From the NCBI RefSeq assembly GCF_027943255.1, contig NC_072892.1:17817792-17881791 (forward strand): a stretch of 64,000 nt of DNA, read 5' to 3'. Position 1 is the first letter of the stretch. The number at the start of each line of letters is the position of its first letter. A program made the position numbers and the translations under genes. Of this stretch, positions 22,113-34,800 are shown piece after piece. Origin of the DNA: Anastrepha obliqua. Taxonomy: Eukaryota > Arthropoda > Insecta > Diptera > Tephritidae. The notes beneath the pieces were generated by a model. It saw only the letters and a list, made by a program, of their open reading frames with translations, made no database searches and was not told the DNA's origin.

Positions 22113-22216
22113 ATTTTGTATTATTTTCGCACATTTTTACTTTGAATTGAATAAAAGTAATTTTCCACACTAAATTTATGCCCATTTTAATTGGTTACAC
22201 TTCGAATGCCGGGCCC

Positions 22217-25156
22217 TGTATATTTCATTACTTAATCATTAACTTCGATATTTGCCAAATTTTGTTCAGGTTTCTCAACTTTCATTCAATTAATCTTCTA
22301 CGTGTGCACGGACAGGCGGACGGGTGGGAATGCAAAAAGAAATTTGTTTTGGAATTGGATCACACTTGAAATTAATAGCCCAAAAATGATTTCCTGTTGT
22401 ATTAAAATTCTTAAGTAAAGATGAATAGTTTTTTAAAATATTTTGAATTGAAAATAACCTCCGTTTGGCAATATTCTACATTTCCTTGGTAATATCGAAG
22501 CAGCTCCAAATTATTAGTAAAGTCGACATGAGTTAGGTTATTGAAGATAATTTAAATGAAATTAGGGTATGCAGGTGCATCTAATTAGTTTCTAATTAGT
22601 ATTTGAAAAGCGCACCTTCCATATTACAAAAAATAGCAAATTCTTAGTACTTACCCGGCAAAATGTGGTTTATCGAATGGACTGCATATAATTTTTCTCA
22701 TTAAAAAAAAAAACACAAATTGTTAACACCCCAAAACTATGTGACTAGAAATAACTATGGATAATTATTTTTCGAAAATAGTTTGCCTAAACAAAAATGC
22801 GAAGGATGCATACGAAAGCAGTTTCATGCTATTATAGTATACTAAACTACACGAGCAACTGTTGCATACAGATTGTTCGTTGACTTTTAATAACTCTATT
22901 GCCATCACAAAGACTCGCCTGCGAGTACAACTTGCAATAACAAATTGTTTTACCTTTTATTATAAGCACAGCTGAAATTAATGCAAGTATTCGCAACTTA
23001 CCACAAAAATGTCTAAAGTGTTCTTTTTTAGCACAGATAAAGCGAAAATTTATGGTACATACCTGCAAAAAATAAAATAAAATGCGAATGAAAATAGTTG
23101 GCTGATTAAAAATCAAGGTTAAACTAATTTAACACAATTTGCGATTAAGTTAAGTGCATGATGGATTGGGCAGAAGGCAGAAAAAACCCAAAACAAATAC
23201 AAGTACAATATAAAAATAAATAAATATGGGCAAATGTGTGCATGTACGTATGTAGGTGCGTAAGCATGAAGAAAAATCTCAATGTCTGACCCACATATTG
23301 TGGTAAAACCGAAGTAACAAGTGACAGCTGAGCCCATACATATCCATACATGTACGTATATACACTTAAACATACATACATACATACATAAAAACATACT
23401 CATATGCAATTGGCAGCACGTGTTGGCATGACAATCAACAATCGCTTTGTGACAATTAAACGTCAACAAACTGAGCGAGCAGCAATGAACAGTGCGAGCC
23501 GCCTGCCAAGTGGGAGCGCAGCAACTTGCGGGTATAACACAGCTGACAGGTACATATTAGCCAAACGGTCTTTCAAACATCTTCGAGGTTGTATTCAACC
23601 ACCAAGCAGGCCAACATAAAATCGTACATAAATGCGAATCATATCGACATATGTTAACACTCACTCACTCACTCACACTTGCACGCACACACACATACAC
23701 GTTCGTACGAGTAGCGACTCAAATACTTGAACCCAGTAATCGCACTTTAAAGTTAGGCGGCGGGCGGAAATGACCTTGAGCGCGCATATGTATGTACTAT
23801 GTACACACATATAAATTCCACGCAGATGGGGTGCCTAATTATAATAAACCTCAAGCATTTATTGAAATACGGAATTAAATAAAAATTTACATAAATTTAT
23901 AAACTCCGTTGTAAAGCTCATGCATTATGTGACAAAATAACAATGAAACAAAAACAACACATAATTCATAGCGATTTCCATAGCACACTCCAGTTAATGC
24001 GATTACTTTCAACAACAATACAGTGCAATGTAATAACAGTTTAGTTGGGAACGCTCTCTCGCTTGTGCATTGAACGGCACTTTTCGCTGTCTCTTGGCGC
24101 CTGACAAGAGATTAATCATCATCAGCAGCGCGCTGACAAATGCTGTGGGTGCAATGTTATACTACGTACATACATACATACATACATATGTATACTTATA
24201 TATGTTTATCGGTATATTTCATTTGTTGTTGTTAAAGATCTCGATTTGACTTTTGTGCCAACTAATTTGTACTCAAGCAAACATATTTTCAATGCGATAT
24301 TATTTGCTTGGTTTTCAATTTTCTACTAAATTTAATGATGTGCGTTTAACTTCCTCAATGAGCAGCACAGATACGTACATATATACACAAATATCTCATA
24401 TTTATGAAAGCATATGTATGTAGGTATAACTGCAGATGAGATCTATTTTTAGCTTTGCCTTCAATACGATAATTGCACTATATTTACTTATCGACTTAAC
24501 TGATCTACTTGTGGATGCGCATATGTATGCATGTACATGTATGTACCTATGTGCAGGTAGACCTCGCTTAATAAGACATCGCATAAGAAAATATGGCCTC
24601 GCTTTAACACATTTTGCGACATATTTTCGTTGAACACTAAACGAAAACAAAATAGAAGCTCTGCAAAAGCCACAGCAAAAAAAGGTTTGCACTGCGTTGA
24701 AGAATAAATAAGGTGTAACAATGGCTTTGAAGTATTTATTAAACATTTTCTTCTTAATTTCAAAATATTATATTTTCTAGATAGCTCTTTTGCGCCTTCG
24801 CAAGATAGCTCTTGCCGCGCTGAAATCCCGCACGCTTAAAAGTTTTCCGATAAGGGTTTTCAGGACTACTAAAATAATTTGTATTTGTTTCTTTATACAA
24901 AAATGTTATAGTTTTGGTAATTTTGAATCGACTTTGATGCATGACACCTTTTTAAATTCAAAGCTTTATAGAATTCTAACGCAGAAAAGTAACTGATGCG
25001 GAGTACCGCTTAGTTAATTACGCAGTTTACCTATGTATGTTAATTGTCGTTATGTTTTGTTCGTGTAAATTTGCTGTTTATCATTTCTCCAGTTTATGTT
25101 ATAACCGCCGTTTTTGTAAACCGGGTTGCGTTTCTCCACTTTTTTGACCGCTTATA
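22217..25156. other. Unassigned host-like DNA
   Basis: No gene recognised. Microsatellites occur at 23370-23391 and 24167-24190 (CATA) and 23656-23680 (ACTC). Overlapping frames on both strands near 23119-23469 and 24402-24763 follow the microsatellites and are not convincing genes. Confidence 0.5.
24166..24190 (+). repeat. CATA microsatellite
   Basis: About six tandem CATA units followed by TATGTATAC. It is one of many such runs in the window (also 8044-8062, 14903-14920, 23370-23391, 49131-49148). Confidence 0.9.
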
Positions 25157-25927
25157 CCACCCTGATCAAAAAGTTTCCGGAATATATTCATAAAATTCAA
25201 AATATTTTATTTCTCAAAAGTCAGATTATCGCCTTCAAAGTACTTGCCATCATCTGCAATGCACTTATGCGACTTATCGACTCTTTAAAAAAATTGCTGG
25301 GAGCCATATCAGGTGAATTTGATAGCTGTTGGATGGCACTTGTTTCGTTCTTAGTCAAGAACTCATGGATAATGATGGTACTACACTACGGTGCGTTACT
25401 AGGGAGCAGAATTCACGAGTTTTTTCCCAAAAATTTCTTTTTTGGTGAATTGGTTCACTTAAACATCTCATAATGTCCAAATAAGAGTCAATATGTACTG
25501 TCTGACCCTCTGGCAAACATTTGTAGTGGAAAGTATCATTGTAATCCCTAAAACCCGTGAAAATCGATCTCTTTTTTGACCGAAAACGAAAAGTTGTTTT
25601 TGCTCTTGGTTTATTGGGAGCTTTCCACTTACTCGCCTGATATCTGGATTTGGTGTCGTACTCATAAACCAACGTCTCATCTCCAGTAATGATGCGCTTG
25701 ATGAATGTTGGTTCGGATTCTTTGCGGTCTCTTTTTTGCATGAAATTTAGGACCTTTGGGACCGACTTTGCAGCAATACGGCGTAACTTCTACAAATTTT
25801 AAGCAATGGAGATAAAATTTTAATAGAGTTGTTAATCACAGATGTGGCAGTCTAACTAAAAATCATCAAATTAGCTGACTTAGAGCGTCACTTGGCGGTT
25901 GTTCCGGGAACTTTTTGATCAAAGTGG
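25157..25927 (-). mobile_element. Mariner deletion derivative with intact TIRs
   Basis: 771 bp flanked by TA (25155-25156, 25928-25929). The ends CCACCCTGATCAAAAAGTTT and, inverted, CCACTTTGATCAAAAAGTTC form the TIRs. On the minus strand the transposase begins near LRRIAAKSVPK, lacking the DNA-binding N-terminus. It continues through the first catalytic block ITGDETLVYEYD, LPEGQTVHIDSYL and a decayed NSPDMAPSNFF-like C-terminal block. The DNA-binding half was lost by internal deletion, and frameshifts break the rest. Intact ends imply it could have been mobilised in trans. Confidence 0.85.
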
Positions 25928-26439
25928 TATTAATGTACGATAAATACAAATTGTGCACTTAAAATTGTAATATAAACAGTACAAAACATATTTTAAGCAG
26001 TCGCCGATCAGCCAGAAAAGTGTAAGAACGCATCGCGGTGAGTATTTTTTAATTAATTACTTGTGATATGTATGTATGTGTAAATTTAAATTTCAGAAAT
26101 AAACGGAACCAAGCGAAATTGGTAATAGATTGGAACTCGTTAAATTCGCGCCACTGGATCGGCGACAGTAAGTGTTAGACAAAAATGAGTTTTTAATGTC
26201 TTATGCACTTTTTTTGGTATTTTCACTTTATTTTGGCGCCTTAAGGTGGAAAATAGGTTTAGAAAAATGAGCTTTATATTTTATAAAAAAATCTGAGACT
26301 TTCGAAAAACTTGAAATATGTTTTTTAAAACTAAAAATTATGATTTTCTGTAGTATTTGACATCGGGCTTGTTTTTTGTAAAAGGGTTAGACGAGTTTAA
26401 ATCTGCCTGGCGATTTTTTGCTCTCGAAAAAATGGAATA

Positions 26440-26790
26440 AGAAATCTGAATTTATTGTCCAAAAAGGCATCGTGATCTGGCCTCAACCACCGTACGCACC
26501 GGAATTGTTACCTTATGACTTCTTCTATTTCCCTTATACTTTTCCAATACAGAAAATACCAAATACCAAATACCAAATGCGGAGATTTGTCGCAGTTGTG
26601 GAGATAAAACCCGCATCGTTGGAAGACCGACTTTTTTTAGTGGTGGTACGAGGAAAAACGGAAAAGCTTTGGCAATTATGTATTAAATCTGAGGTCGATT
26701 ATTTTGAAAGTGAAAAATAGATTTTGATGAACAAACAAATATTTTTTTAGAAAAATAAAAAGTCACCTTACGTTTTGGACACACCTCGTA
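26440..26790 (+). mobile_element. Mariner 3' part
   Basis: The plus strand encodes the transposase C-terminus: an IVIWPQPPYAPELLPYDFFY block (the last catalytic Asp, in SPDLAP of active relatives, is Glu here), ASLEDRLF and VDYFESEK before a stop. The 3' UTR ends in the TIR tip, ACACACCTCGTA at 26780-26790. The upstream half of the element is missing or unrecognisable. The last ~70 bp plus flank has been amplified in tandem (next entry). Confidence 0.7.
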
Positions 26791-27101
26791 TGTTAAATTA
26801 TTTAGTAAAATTTGATTTTGATAAACAAACAAATATTTTTAGAGAAAAATAAAAAGTCAACTTACGTTTTGAACACACCTCGTATGTTAAATTATTTAGT
26901 AACATTTTATTTTGATGAGTAAACGAGTATTTTTTGAAAAAAAATAATAAGTCAACTTACGTTTTGAACACACCTCGTATGTTAAGTTATTTAGTAAAAT
27001 TGGATTTTGATGAGTAAACGAGTATTTTTGAGAAAAATAAAAAGTCCCCTTACGTTTTGGATACACCTCGTATGTTAAATTATTTAGTAAAATTTGAGTA
27101 G
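26721..27101 (+). repeat. Four tandem copies of a mariner 3' end
   Basis: Four ~94-bp units whose CACCTCGTA tips end at 26790, 26884, 26979 and 27072. Each unit contains the mariner 3' UTR (AAAAATAAAAAGTC), the terminal inverted repeat (CTTACGTTTTGRACACACCT) and about 24 bp of flanking DNA (TGTTAAATTATTTAGTAAAA). Because the flank is included, the duplication happened after insertion. Units differ by several substitutions. Confidence 0.9.
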
Positions 27102-27155
27102 CGCTTATGCACGCTTAATGCATTGTCCAGAAAATGGCGTGAACCAAATTTACTA

Positions 27156-28757
27156 CATGGTGATTTTTTAAGAGCTATAGGAAAGTTTTTCAAAAAAAAC
27201 ACACTTAAAATTCAGAAAAATGCATGAAATTTTTATTTAAATCGATAGTACGGTCCATATAATTTAATGTTTGAAGACTATTTTATGCAAATGTTGACCG
27301 CGACTGCGCTTCAAATGGTCCATCCGCTTAGTCCAATATTTTCATACTCTTTCCAATGTTTCGGCCGGTATCTCACATATAAATGCTTTAATGTTGTCTT
27401 CCAATGCCTTAATTGAAGCAGGCTTGTCTGAATAGACATGAGCTTTAACATAGCCCCGCAAAAAATAATTTTAAGGCTCTATATCGCACGATCTGGGTGG
27501 CCAATTGGATATCATTTCACGGTAGCGCTCACCATTCACAGTTACGTTACGATTCGCAGCATCTTTGAAGAAGTACGGTCCAATGATACCTCCAGCCCAT
27601 AAACCGCACCAAACTGTGAACTTTTCTGGATACATTGCTAGCTCTTGGAATTCTTCTTCTCTCTTCTCTCTTTTCTTCACTCCACTCTACAAGACTCTCA
27701 TCAAACCCGTTCTAACGTATGGCGCAGAAGCTTGGACGATGACAACATCCGATGAAGCGTCGCTTGGAGTGTTTGAGAGAAAGATTCTGCGTAAGATTTT
27801 TGGACCTTTGTACGTTGGCAACGGCGAATATCGTAGACGATGGAACGATGAGCTTTACGATGATATAGACATAGCGCAGAGAATAAAGATCCAGCGGCTA
27901 CGTTGGCTGGGTCATGTCGTCCGAATGGATACAAACGCTCCGGCTTTGAAAGTATTCGATGCGGTACCAGCTGGTGGTAGTAGAGGAAGAGGAAGGCTTG
28001 GTGTGTCCAATTGGCGCCGGTTAGCACGAGAAAGAAACGACTTGCGCGCTTTGTTAAGCTCGGCCAAAATCGCGTAAGCGGTTAGCGCGCCAATTAAGAA
28101 GAAGAAGAGATCTTCACTCCAAAATCGACAATTCTGCATTTACGTACCCATTGATCTAAAAATGAGCTTAGTCGCTGAACACAATTTTTCCATAAAAAAG
28201 TGGATCTTCGGCCAACTTTCCAAGAGCCCATTCACCAAAAATTCTGCGTTGGTCGTTTGGTTTAAATTCTTGCACCAGCTGTATTTTGAAAGGCTTCACA
28301 CCTAAATTCTTTCGCAAAATTTTCCTCGTTGTTGAGTAACAGAGGCCCAATTGCTGCGAACGGCGACGAGTCGATAATAGGTAGATGGTCATCATTAACA
28401 CTGGCCGATACAGCTGCGATATTTTCTTCAGTTCGCTCTCTACGTAAGCGTGTTGGTGGCTTGATGTCCAATAATGTAAATTTGGTTCTAGATTTAGTCA
28501 CAATAGCTCGAATAGCCGCTTCGGTGGGCCGATTAAACGGATCATAAAATGGAAGAAGCGCGCGATAAACTTTCTTAACAGAACACGCATTTTTACAATA
28601 AAATTCAAAGATTTGCAAGCGTTGTTCGTTTGTAAGACGATTCATGGTTAAATTATAGACCAAACTGAAGCTGTTTGACAGTGAAACAAAACAACGAAAC
28701 GTGCGTCAGCTGTTTAAACCAACTGTTTAAAAAGATATTAGCTAAAAAATCACCCGT
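27156..28757 (-). mobile_element. Mariner-superfamily element interrupted by RTE
   Basis: Bounded by GGTGATTTTTTAAGAGC (left) and, inverted, GGGTGATTTTTTAGC (right), flanked by TA at 27154-27155 and 28758-28759. The transposase is on the minus strand. MNRLTNEQRLQIFEFYCKN and a RPTEAAIRAIV helix-turn-helix lead to a RTEENIAAVSASV segment and FYGKIVFSD, where a stop follows the first catalytic Asp. It resumes with KFTVWCGLWAGGIIGPYFF and GERYREMISN. A deletion then joins directly to NWPPRSCDIEP, removing the second catalytic Asp region. The RTE at 27685-28110 splits it further. Inactive. Confidence 0.85.
27685..28110 (+). mobile_element. RTE LINE, 5'-truncated, inserted in mariner
   Basis: A 426-bp insertion flanked by a perfect 11-bp duplication TCTTCACTCCA (27674-27684, 28111-28121). 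The frame encodes LYKTLIKPVLTYGAEAWTM, FERKILRKIFGPL, YRRRWNDELYDDIDI, RLRWLGHVVRMD and the last residues LLSSAKIA, stop at 28075-28077. It ends in a GAA-repeat tail. This is the RTE-type C-terminus. The second copy at 38272-38955 has 15 extra residues (PTLRWKDQVEKDLAS) at the GRGR junction, so this copy carries a 45-bp in-frame deletion. Confidence 0.9.
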
Positions 28758-31700
28758 TACTAGACATTTATTTTGAAGCATAGCTTTGCTAAACTTCACA
28801 AACTTCCTGAATATTTCTTGTTTTGATTAAAGAAGAAAGAAAGCTTCTGCCTCCTCTTATGTATTCCCTTTAATAAATACGAATGCTTATTTGATCACAA
28901 CTTTTCATTTTTAATAATCAATGGCAAAGAAAAATATGATTCTTTTTTTCTCAAAATGAAAGTGTTTTCTGTTTCACACTCACATCTTCGAGCGCCTCAG
29001 CAATCGCACTATTCTGTTGTTAAATCGCGGCACGTCACAGCGGTCGATCACTCACCTGCAACAAAGATGGTAGCACAGCGCGCGCAAAAGAAACTACAAA
29101 AATCGTTGAAGCCAAGTTACAGCTTTCTTCTGCAGCAGGCCCATGACCCGCAGTGACCCCATCGCCTGAGAAGCGAAGATATAGCGAAAAGTCTTAAATT
29201 GCCAATGAGCGAAATGAAACGAAATGGCTCATTTGATAAATTTTAATGATTGTATTAAAATTGAGGTAGCGAACGCAAACGAAAACGAAATCGAGGAAGC
29301 AAAAGGAGAAGTAGAAATAGAAAAAATGTAGCTGAAAAAGAGTCGTTAGGCAAAAGTAAAAAGCGGTCATGCAAAGCAAGCAAAAATGCAGCACTCAACA
29401 AAATTGTGTTTTACTGGAATTGTGTTTTACTGCATCAAATGGATGGATTAAGATGATGGGTGACTCACTACAAACAACAGCGGACTGCGGACTGAGAAAT
29501 GAAGTGTGCTGCTTATGAGCAGTAAATGAGTCAAACGAGTGGGATTAGAAATATTGAAAGTAGCGATCATTGATGCACAAATCGCCACAAAGGCGATAAA
29601 ATATGAAAAAATTTAAACACCAAATCAAGCCGATAATGGGTATGATCGAGAGGGAAAGTGCATACATTGCTGGAAATCATCATTTTTCATGTCTACTGCA
29701 AAAACAAATCTTAGCCAAAATCGAATCAACTGCATAACAAAATCAGTTGACCAAAAGGAGTCACCGCTCAAGCGGCTGACAAGTATGTAAAGGGCGCAAT
29801 GCATTTGCAAAACCATTAAAGGCAGAGAGGAGCGCAAGCGCTAACCATGTTTTGGGCCGTGCTCATGCCATGATTCCGCTGCTTGCTTATTTCGTTCGAA
29901 AACACAGCATCTTCTTATCGTCGCTATTCATGTGAGCCATTTGCTTGCATTGCATTGCAACTGTTGGTGTTGACATTTCTTGTCTCTCACAGGCGGCCCA
30001 TCTGTCACCGCTACGCTGTGCTGTCACCTTTCTTTTCTTGGCTGACGTCCTACAATACTACAACGACTGTAGCGTGTCAGAAAAAATATGCAGTTTCATA
30101 TGTATGCGCGTGTGTAGGTAGCAACAAAGACATGGGCTGTGCACATGCGCACAAATATGCATACATACTTATACGTGTGAATAAATCGTATATGCAACGT
30201 GCCACATATTCAGTGAGGTTTCCAGGCGCACCTTTCTCTTGTGCATAATTCAATGGCGGCGGCACTACAACACCGCGCAGCACTGCAACTAAGGCCAGCA
30301 ACAAATCACATTCACAAATTTAATTCATATATTGTTGTTGTTGGTGTTGGTGTTGGTGTTGGTGCTGTTGCTCGCTACAGCCTAATGGGGCATTGATGGA
30401 AGCGTCAGCTTTTTGTGCGAATGCCAGCAACTGTACGGTGTTTATGGTTATTGTAGCTGCCGCTGAAGAAGCATTTTGCTGTTGATGTGTGCCGAGTCGA
30501 CGTTGCTTGGCAATTTTTCACTTGAAATCGCATTTTTCAATTTCAATGCAGCAGCAAAAGTCGCTCACCGAAAGTTAAAGAAAAGAAAAAAAACAACAAC
30601 AGCAATAATAACAATGACAACAGTGACTTGCATCGGTTGAAAGTACAAAGGCAATGCAACGCAGCTCTTGCATTTGCTTCAACTGTTGTCTATGGCCAAA
30701 TTGTTATTGTTGCCAGTGGTAGTCTCCATTGTTGCACATGCATATGTGTGCGTGTTCGTGTGTGTATATTCCGCTTGTCTATATTCACCTATGCGCAGAT
30801 GAAAGATGGTGTTTGCGTTTTTCAATAGTCACTGGCGGAATTGAACACACACAAGTCTCATCATGCCTGGCAAGAGGTCGCATTCAGCGTTATTCTTTTG
30901 CGCCAATTGCCAACTAATGCTGCTGATTTTATTACGTTTGATGGTGGCTCGGCTTCTTACACCTTTGATTTCAGAAATTTCGCATTTTTCATGTAATTGA
31001 AAGTGGAATTAATGCTCCAGCAGCAACGTTCATTTACATGAAGGTACACACACGCATATTGAAATGCATCAAAAGCATTAAGCGAAGGAAAATTCAAATA
31101 GATGCATATACTATTAAACAACAAATACAACAAACACAACAAGCGCAACTACTGAAACAATTGAAACGGCAATGCGCGCAAAATACTTGCAAAGCTCAAG
31201 CAAAAGCAATCTAACAAACAAATGCACACATACATGCATACAGGCATGCATTTAAATACCCATACACGCACGCATTGGCTGCATGGGCAATTATAAAGTG
31301 CAGAGACTTAAAAGTTCATTAACACAGACCCAACAACAAGCAACCACCGCCGTAACCGACAGCGCAACTCAAATCTCAAACACTATTGCCACAATAAACA
31401 AAAACAATAGCAGCATTAGCGGTGAGCTACCGATAAATTACAATTGTTCGTACAATTGTACGTTTGTATGTATGCGCTGGCACGTGAACAGTATTTAATT
31501 ATGGCAAATATGTTTGTGCACTGTGTGTGTGTGCTTGGCGGAAGCATTCCACCGCCTATACCTACTTTTATGTATGCACATACTTACGTACGCAAAGTGT
31601 AATGAGTGGTAGGGAAAATATGAAAATATTGAACCTCAGCACATTTCCGATTTAGCACCAAAAAAGTGTAGCATCAAGGCAAGAATTGGTGATGCATGCC

Positions 31701-32261
31701 GACGAAAGCCATTAGCTGAAGTCAATTGGGCGAAAAATGTGGTAAGTTCATTCTTGATTGCACTGAACAACGGAAATATTGATTTCGAGAATGCAAAAGG
31801 GAATACCGAATATATTCTTGCATTGCGCAAGAATTTGAATCTGAAAATTAGCTACAAATACAGCAGCTGTACATATTAGGCGCCTTCGATTCCTATCTAG
31901 CCATCTCTGGGCTCTACTCACTTGACAGAAAATTGCATGTGAAAATAACATCAAAGTTATCCAGTCAGATTCGGCGCTAGACAGTGTGGTTAGACCTCAA
32001 GAATGAAATTGCGCCTCCCGAATTCGCTGTGTCGTCAGGCGCCATGGATAAGTAAACAAAAGGAAGGGAAATTACTTTTTTGTGAAGAGGAATAGTACGC
32101 GAAAGCAGTGGAAACAACAAAACACAAGAAATTACAAACATAGAAACAAAAAATCTGCGTTTAGAGTCTTTATATTCATTTGTGCTTTCACTGTTTACAC
32201 ACAAGGCACTTCGTTTAACATAAATAGTTTTAGCCATTCACTTAATATTCACATGCAAGCA
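28758..32261. other. Unassigned host-like DNA
   Basis: No gene recognised. A TTGGTG/TTGTTG repeat occurs at 30330-30366. Several frames (29883-30248, 30077-30304, 30628-30828) overlap on opposite strands without recognisable domains. Around 31870-31980 a weak RNase H-like stretch may belong to the LINE fragment at 32262. Confidence 0.5.
30330..30366 (+). repeat. TTGGTG/TTGTTG simple repeat
   Basis: Interrupted trinucleotide-to-hexanucleotide array (GTTGTTGTTGGTG... with four TTGGTG units). No coding context. Confidence 0.85.
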
Positions 32262-32545
32262 AGCTTTCCTCTCCGGTGTTCAAGCAAGCGAAATTGCCGA
32301 TGAATTGGCTAACCGTGGATCAGTGGTTCTCCCACCTAGGCCAGAGCCAATAATTGGAATCAGTTCCACAGGAATCATGAATTGGATCAACGATTATGTA
32401 TGTACATAAAGAGCGATGGTCAGGTCTAGAACGCTGCAGAACTGCGAAGTGTTTTGTGACAAGTACGAACAGAAAACTGTCAAACTTTCTGCTAAAACGT
32501 GGAAGGAAAGACGTTCGGTTGACGGTCGGTATTATTACAGGAAGT
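32262..32545 (+). mobile_element. LINE RNase H fragment
   Basis: The plus strand encodes the last RNase H block and its downstream linker: HSGVQASEIADELANRGSVV, then PPRPEPIIGISSTGIMNWI, and after frameshifts RKDVRLTVGIITG, where it stops abruptly. This order (spacer to GIITG) matches the other LINEs in the window, but the sequence is distinct. It lies about 10 bp from the tail of the minus-strand LINE-B copy. Confidence 0.65.
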
Positions 32546-32554
32546 AGGTGAAAT

Positions 32555-33620
32555 GATCCTCAAGTAGCACTAAAGCGCCGTTTTGATACCATTATGAGAC
32601 CTCCAACAGACAGTTATCTACAGCCAGCCAAAGCTGTTGATATAATGGAGAAGATTGATGGGACTTTGGTTGGCGCACTGCCTCAGGCTGTCGAACTAAG
32701 GAGCACCTAGTGATCTTAATCGTCTAGCTGCCAAGCCCGGACATTTACAGAGAAAGTGCTCAACAGTTTCCTTCTCTGAGAAGTCCCCACAGCTTTTGCA
32801 ATGGGGGTTAAATGGTAACCCTAGCTTTTCCGCATATGTGCCTATCATCCAGTGACCGGTAAACCCAACTACGAGCTTGGAAATTGAATAGCGAGGAGTC
32901 CAAAGAGCTCTCTGAGTCCTCCGTATATTGTACTGGGGAGTTTTCGAAATAGCACAAGAAGAAATTGAGCTCCATCTTTTCTGCGCTTTCCTGATAAATA
33001 ATTTGTGCAGTTCCCCTTTAACAACTGTAAGGGAGTTGCCGATGACCGGGTAGTCGGTCTCTGAGCCCAATTCAGTCCCCTCTCTTGTAAACACATCAGC
33101 AATTTCATTCCCCTCTATGTTCCTATGTCCTGGAACCCAGATCAGAGAAATGTAATCTGCACACACAAGAGATTTGATCTCCTCTTTAGTATAGTTTACT
33201 AGTTTCGTTCTGCACCATGGTGTCGTCAGAGCATTGATCACGGCTTGACTATCGAAGAAAATGTTAATATCTCCCTCGCTCTCGCGTTCCCTAAGCATTT
33301 TGCATGCGCGCAAGATCGCAAAAACTTCTGCTTGAAAAATACTAGCAGTATTCGGCCGTTTAAAGGAGATAGATAAATTGGTTGATTTAGAGAAAACCGT
33401 TGCTAAGACTCCTGATTCCATCTTGGAGCCGTCAGTGAAATCAGACGCGCAAGCTTCGGTGCAGATTTTCCACTCGATCCAAACCTGCCTATTTGGAAAG
33501 ATTGCCCTAGCACGACCCTCAAACTCTAGTTTGCGGATAGAGAGATCTGTTCAAAGTTCGGAGAAATACGATTTTAACTGCATGAAAAGGCTACTATGTC
33601 CTTTGAAAAACACACCATAA
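32555..33620 (-). mobile_element. LINE-B, longest copy
   Basis: The 241-codon minus-strand frame (33421-32696) covers the whole end of ORF2. The RNase H domain runs first (NTASIFQAEVFAILRACKML, then NIFFDSQAVINAL, then LIWVPGHRNIEGNEIADV); the conserved Asp of FFDSQ and the His of GHRN are kept. VVGFTGHWMIGTYAEKLGLP and the knuckle HCKSCGDFSEKETVEHFLC follow. A frameshift near the C-terminus ends it. An upstream portion to 33620 holds the start of RNase H in another frame. The 3' UTR at 32555-32690 is shared with 4930-5040 and, on the other strand, 61010-61055. Confidence 0.85.
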
Positions 33621-33621
33621 T

Positions 33622-33812
33622 GAAGAAAAAAGTTTTTTCTAATAGCGATCGCCCTCGGCAGGCAATGGTAAACCTCCGAGTGTATTTCTGCCATAAAAAA
33701 GCTCCTCACCAAAAATCGTTTGCCGTTCGGAGTCGGAGTTCCTCCATTTGTGTAACAACACCATGACGCACACCACAAAAAAGAGGAGGAGCTCGGCCAA
33801 TTATTTATTTTT
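33622..33812 (+). mobile_element. tRNA-SINE (S1), headless copy
   Basis: Matches the body of the full SINE from the TTTTTTCTAATAGCGATCGC core through CTCCGAGTGTATTTCTGCCA and CGGAGTCGGAGTTCCTCC to GAGGAGGAGCTCGGCCAATT. The tRNA-like head is missing and the terminal stem-loop is lost. It abuts the 5' end of LINE-B at 33620. Confidence 0.8.
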
Positions 33813-34024
33813 TTTTACATTTTTCTTTATTGTCCCGCATTGTCAATAAAATTTAAATTTACGCGAAGAACGAAAATCAGCTATTAGCTTGTGATGATCC
33901 AATAAAATATGTAAGTCTGTGTCTGTCTGTGAGTAAGTTTGTGAAAAATATTGCCTGTTTGGTAACAGGTCCCACGCTTATGAACATCTGTAGGAAAGTG
34001 CAGAAAACTCTGGTATGATTAACA

Positions 34025-34800
34025 CTTGGTGCTGTGCGGATGGGCACCAAGGCTGGCATTGTTCTCTTCACCCGAAGGAGGAAGGAGGGACCTTATCGCA
34101 ATGTGGACATCTGTTGCGATGGAGCTTTTCTGACTACTTCAGGCCCGGCATTAGATACTCTGATTAGTCTACCATCACTTGATGTTTTCATCCAAGGAGA
34201 GGCCTTGAAGGCCATCTGCAGGCCGAGAAACAATGAGAATTGGTACGGCACCTGTCCGGCATTGGACTACAGAGTAAGCATGGACTTCAATCCAAGGATC
34301 CTCGCCATGCCCTTAGACTCCATGCCATCCAGAGTCGTGCTTGACAAGAGATACAGTGTGGTGGGCTCTGAGGCCAACTTCTTTGGCCTGAGGCTGAGAA
34401 TGGCTGCAGATGGACTAAACTGATGTTACCTGTCATGTCCGACCGATTGCCGCAAATCCTCCTGTCATTAAGCAGAAGGGGCTGCAGACGGCTGGGTGGA
34501 GTGATGACGGGCCACTTTCTGTGGGCGAAGCACATGAAAAAGGCGGGCATATCAGACAGTGTACTCTGCGCCCAGCTTGTGAAGACGGCCGTCCACTTTC
34601 TGTGCGTCTGCCCCGCGTTCGCTCGAATCAGGCTTGAGGCCTTTGGCACTGATGTGTTAATAAGCGACCACCTGGGCTCCTCGGCACCACGAGATCTACT
34701 CAGATGTCTACGGAGGCCGAGTAGGTTTAAAGAAAACTAAAAAGAGAACCCGAGTGTAGTACAATGGACTTAATTGTGTCTGAGTGCTGTACTTGCTAGT
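34025..34800 (+). mobile_element. LINE-A copy
   Basis: The plus strand holds an RT-derived TKAGIVLFTRRRKEGPY segment, then LAMPLDSMPSRVVLDKRYSV (the linker between RT and RNase H). After loss of most of RNase H, in a second frame, come SRRGCRRLGGVMTGHFLWAK and HFLCVCPAFARIRLEAFG. SAPRDLLRCLRRPSRFKEN ends at a stop near 34740. The 3' UTR has the GTGTAGTACAATGGACTTAA block shared with 59795-59825 and 1300-1330. The A-rich end is at 34806-34830. Confidence 0.8.

Noticed and set aside
25468..25741. Host gene reading of the 128-codon minus-strand frame
   Set aside because: TGDETLVYEYD and the flanking inverted repeats identify it as a deleted mariner transposase.
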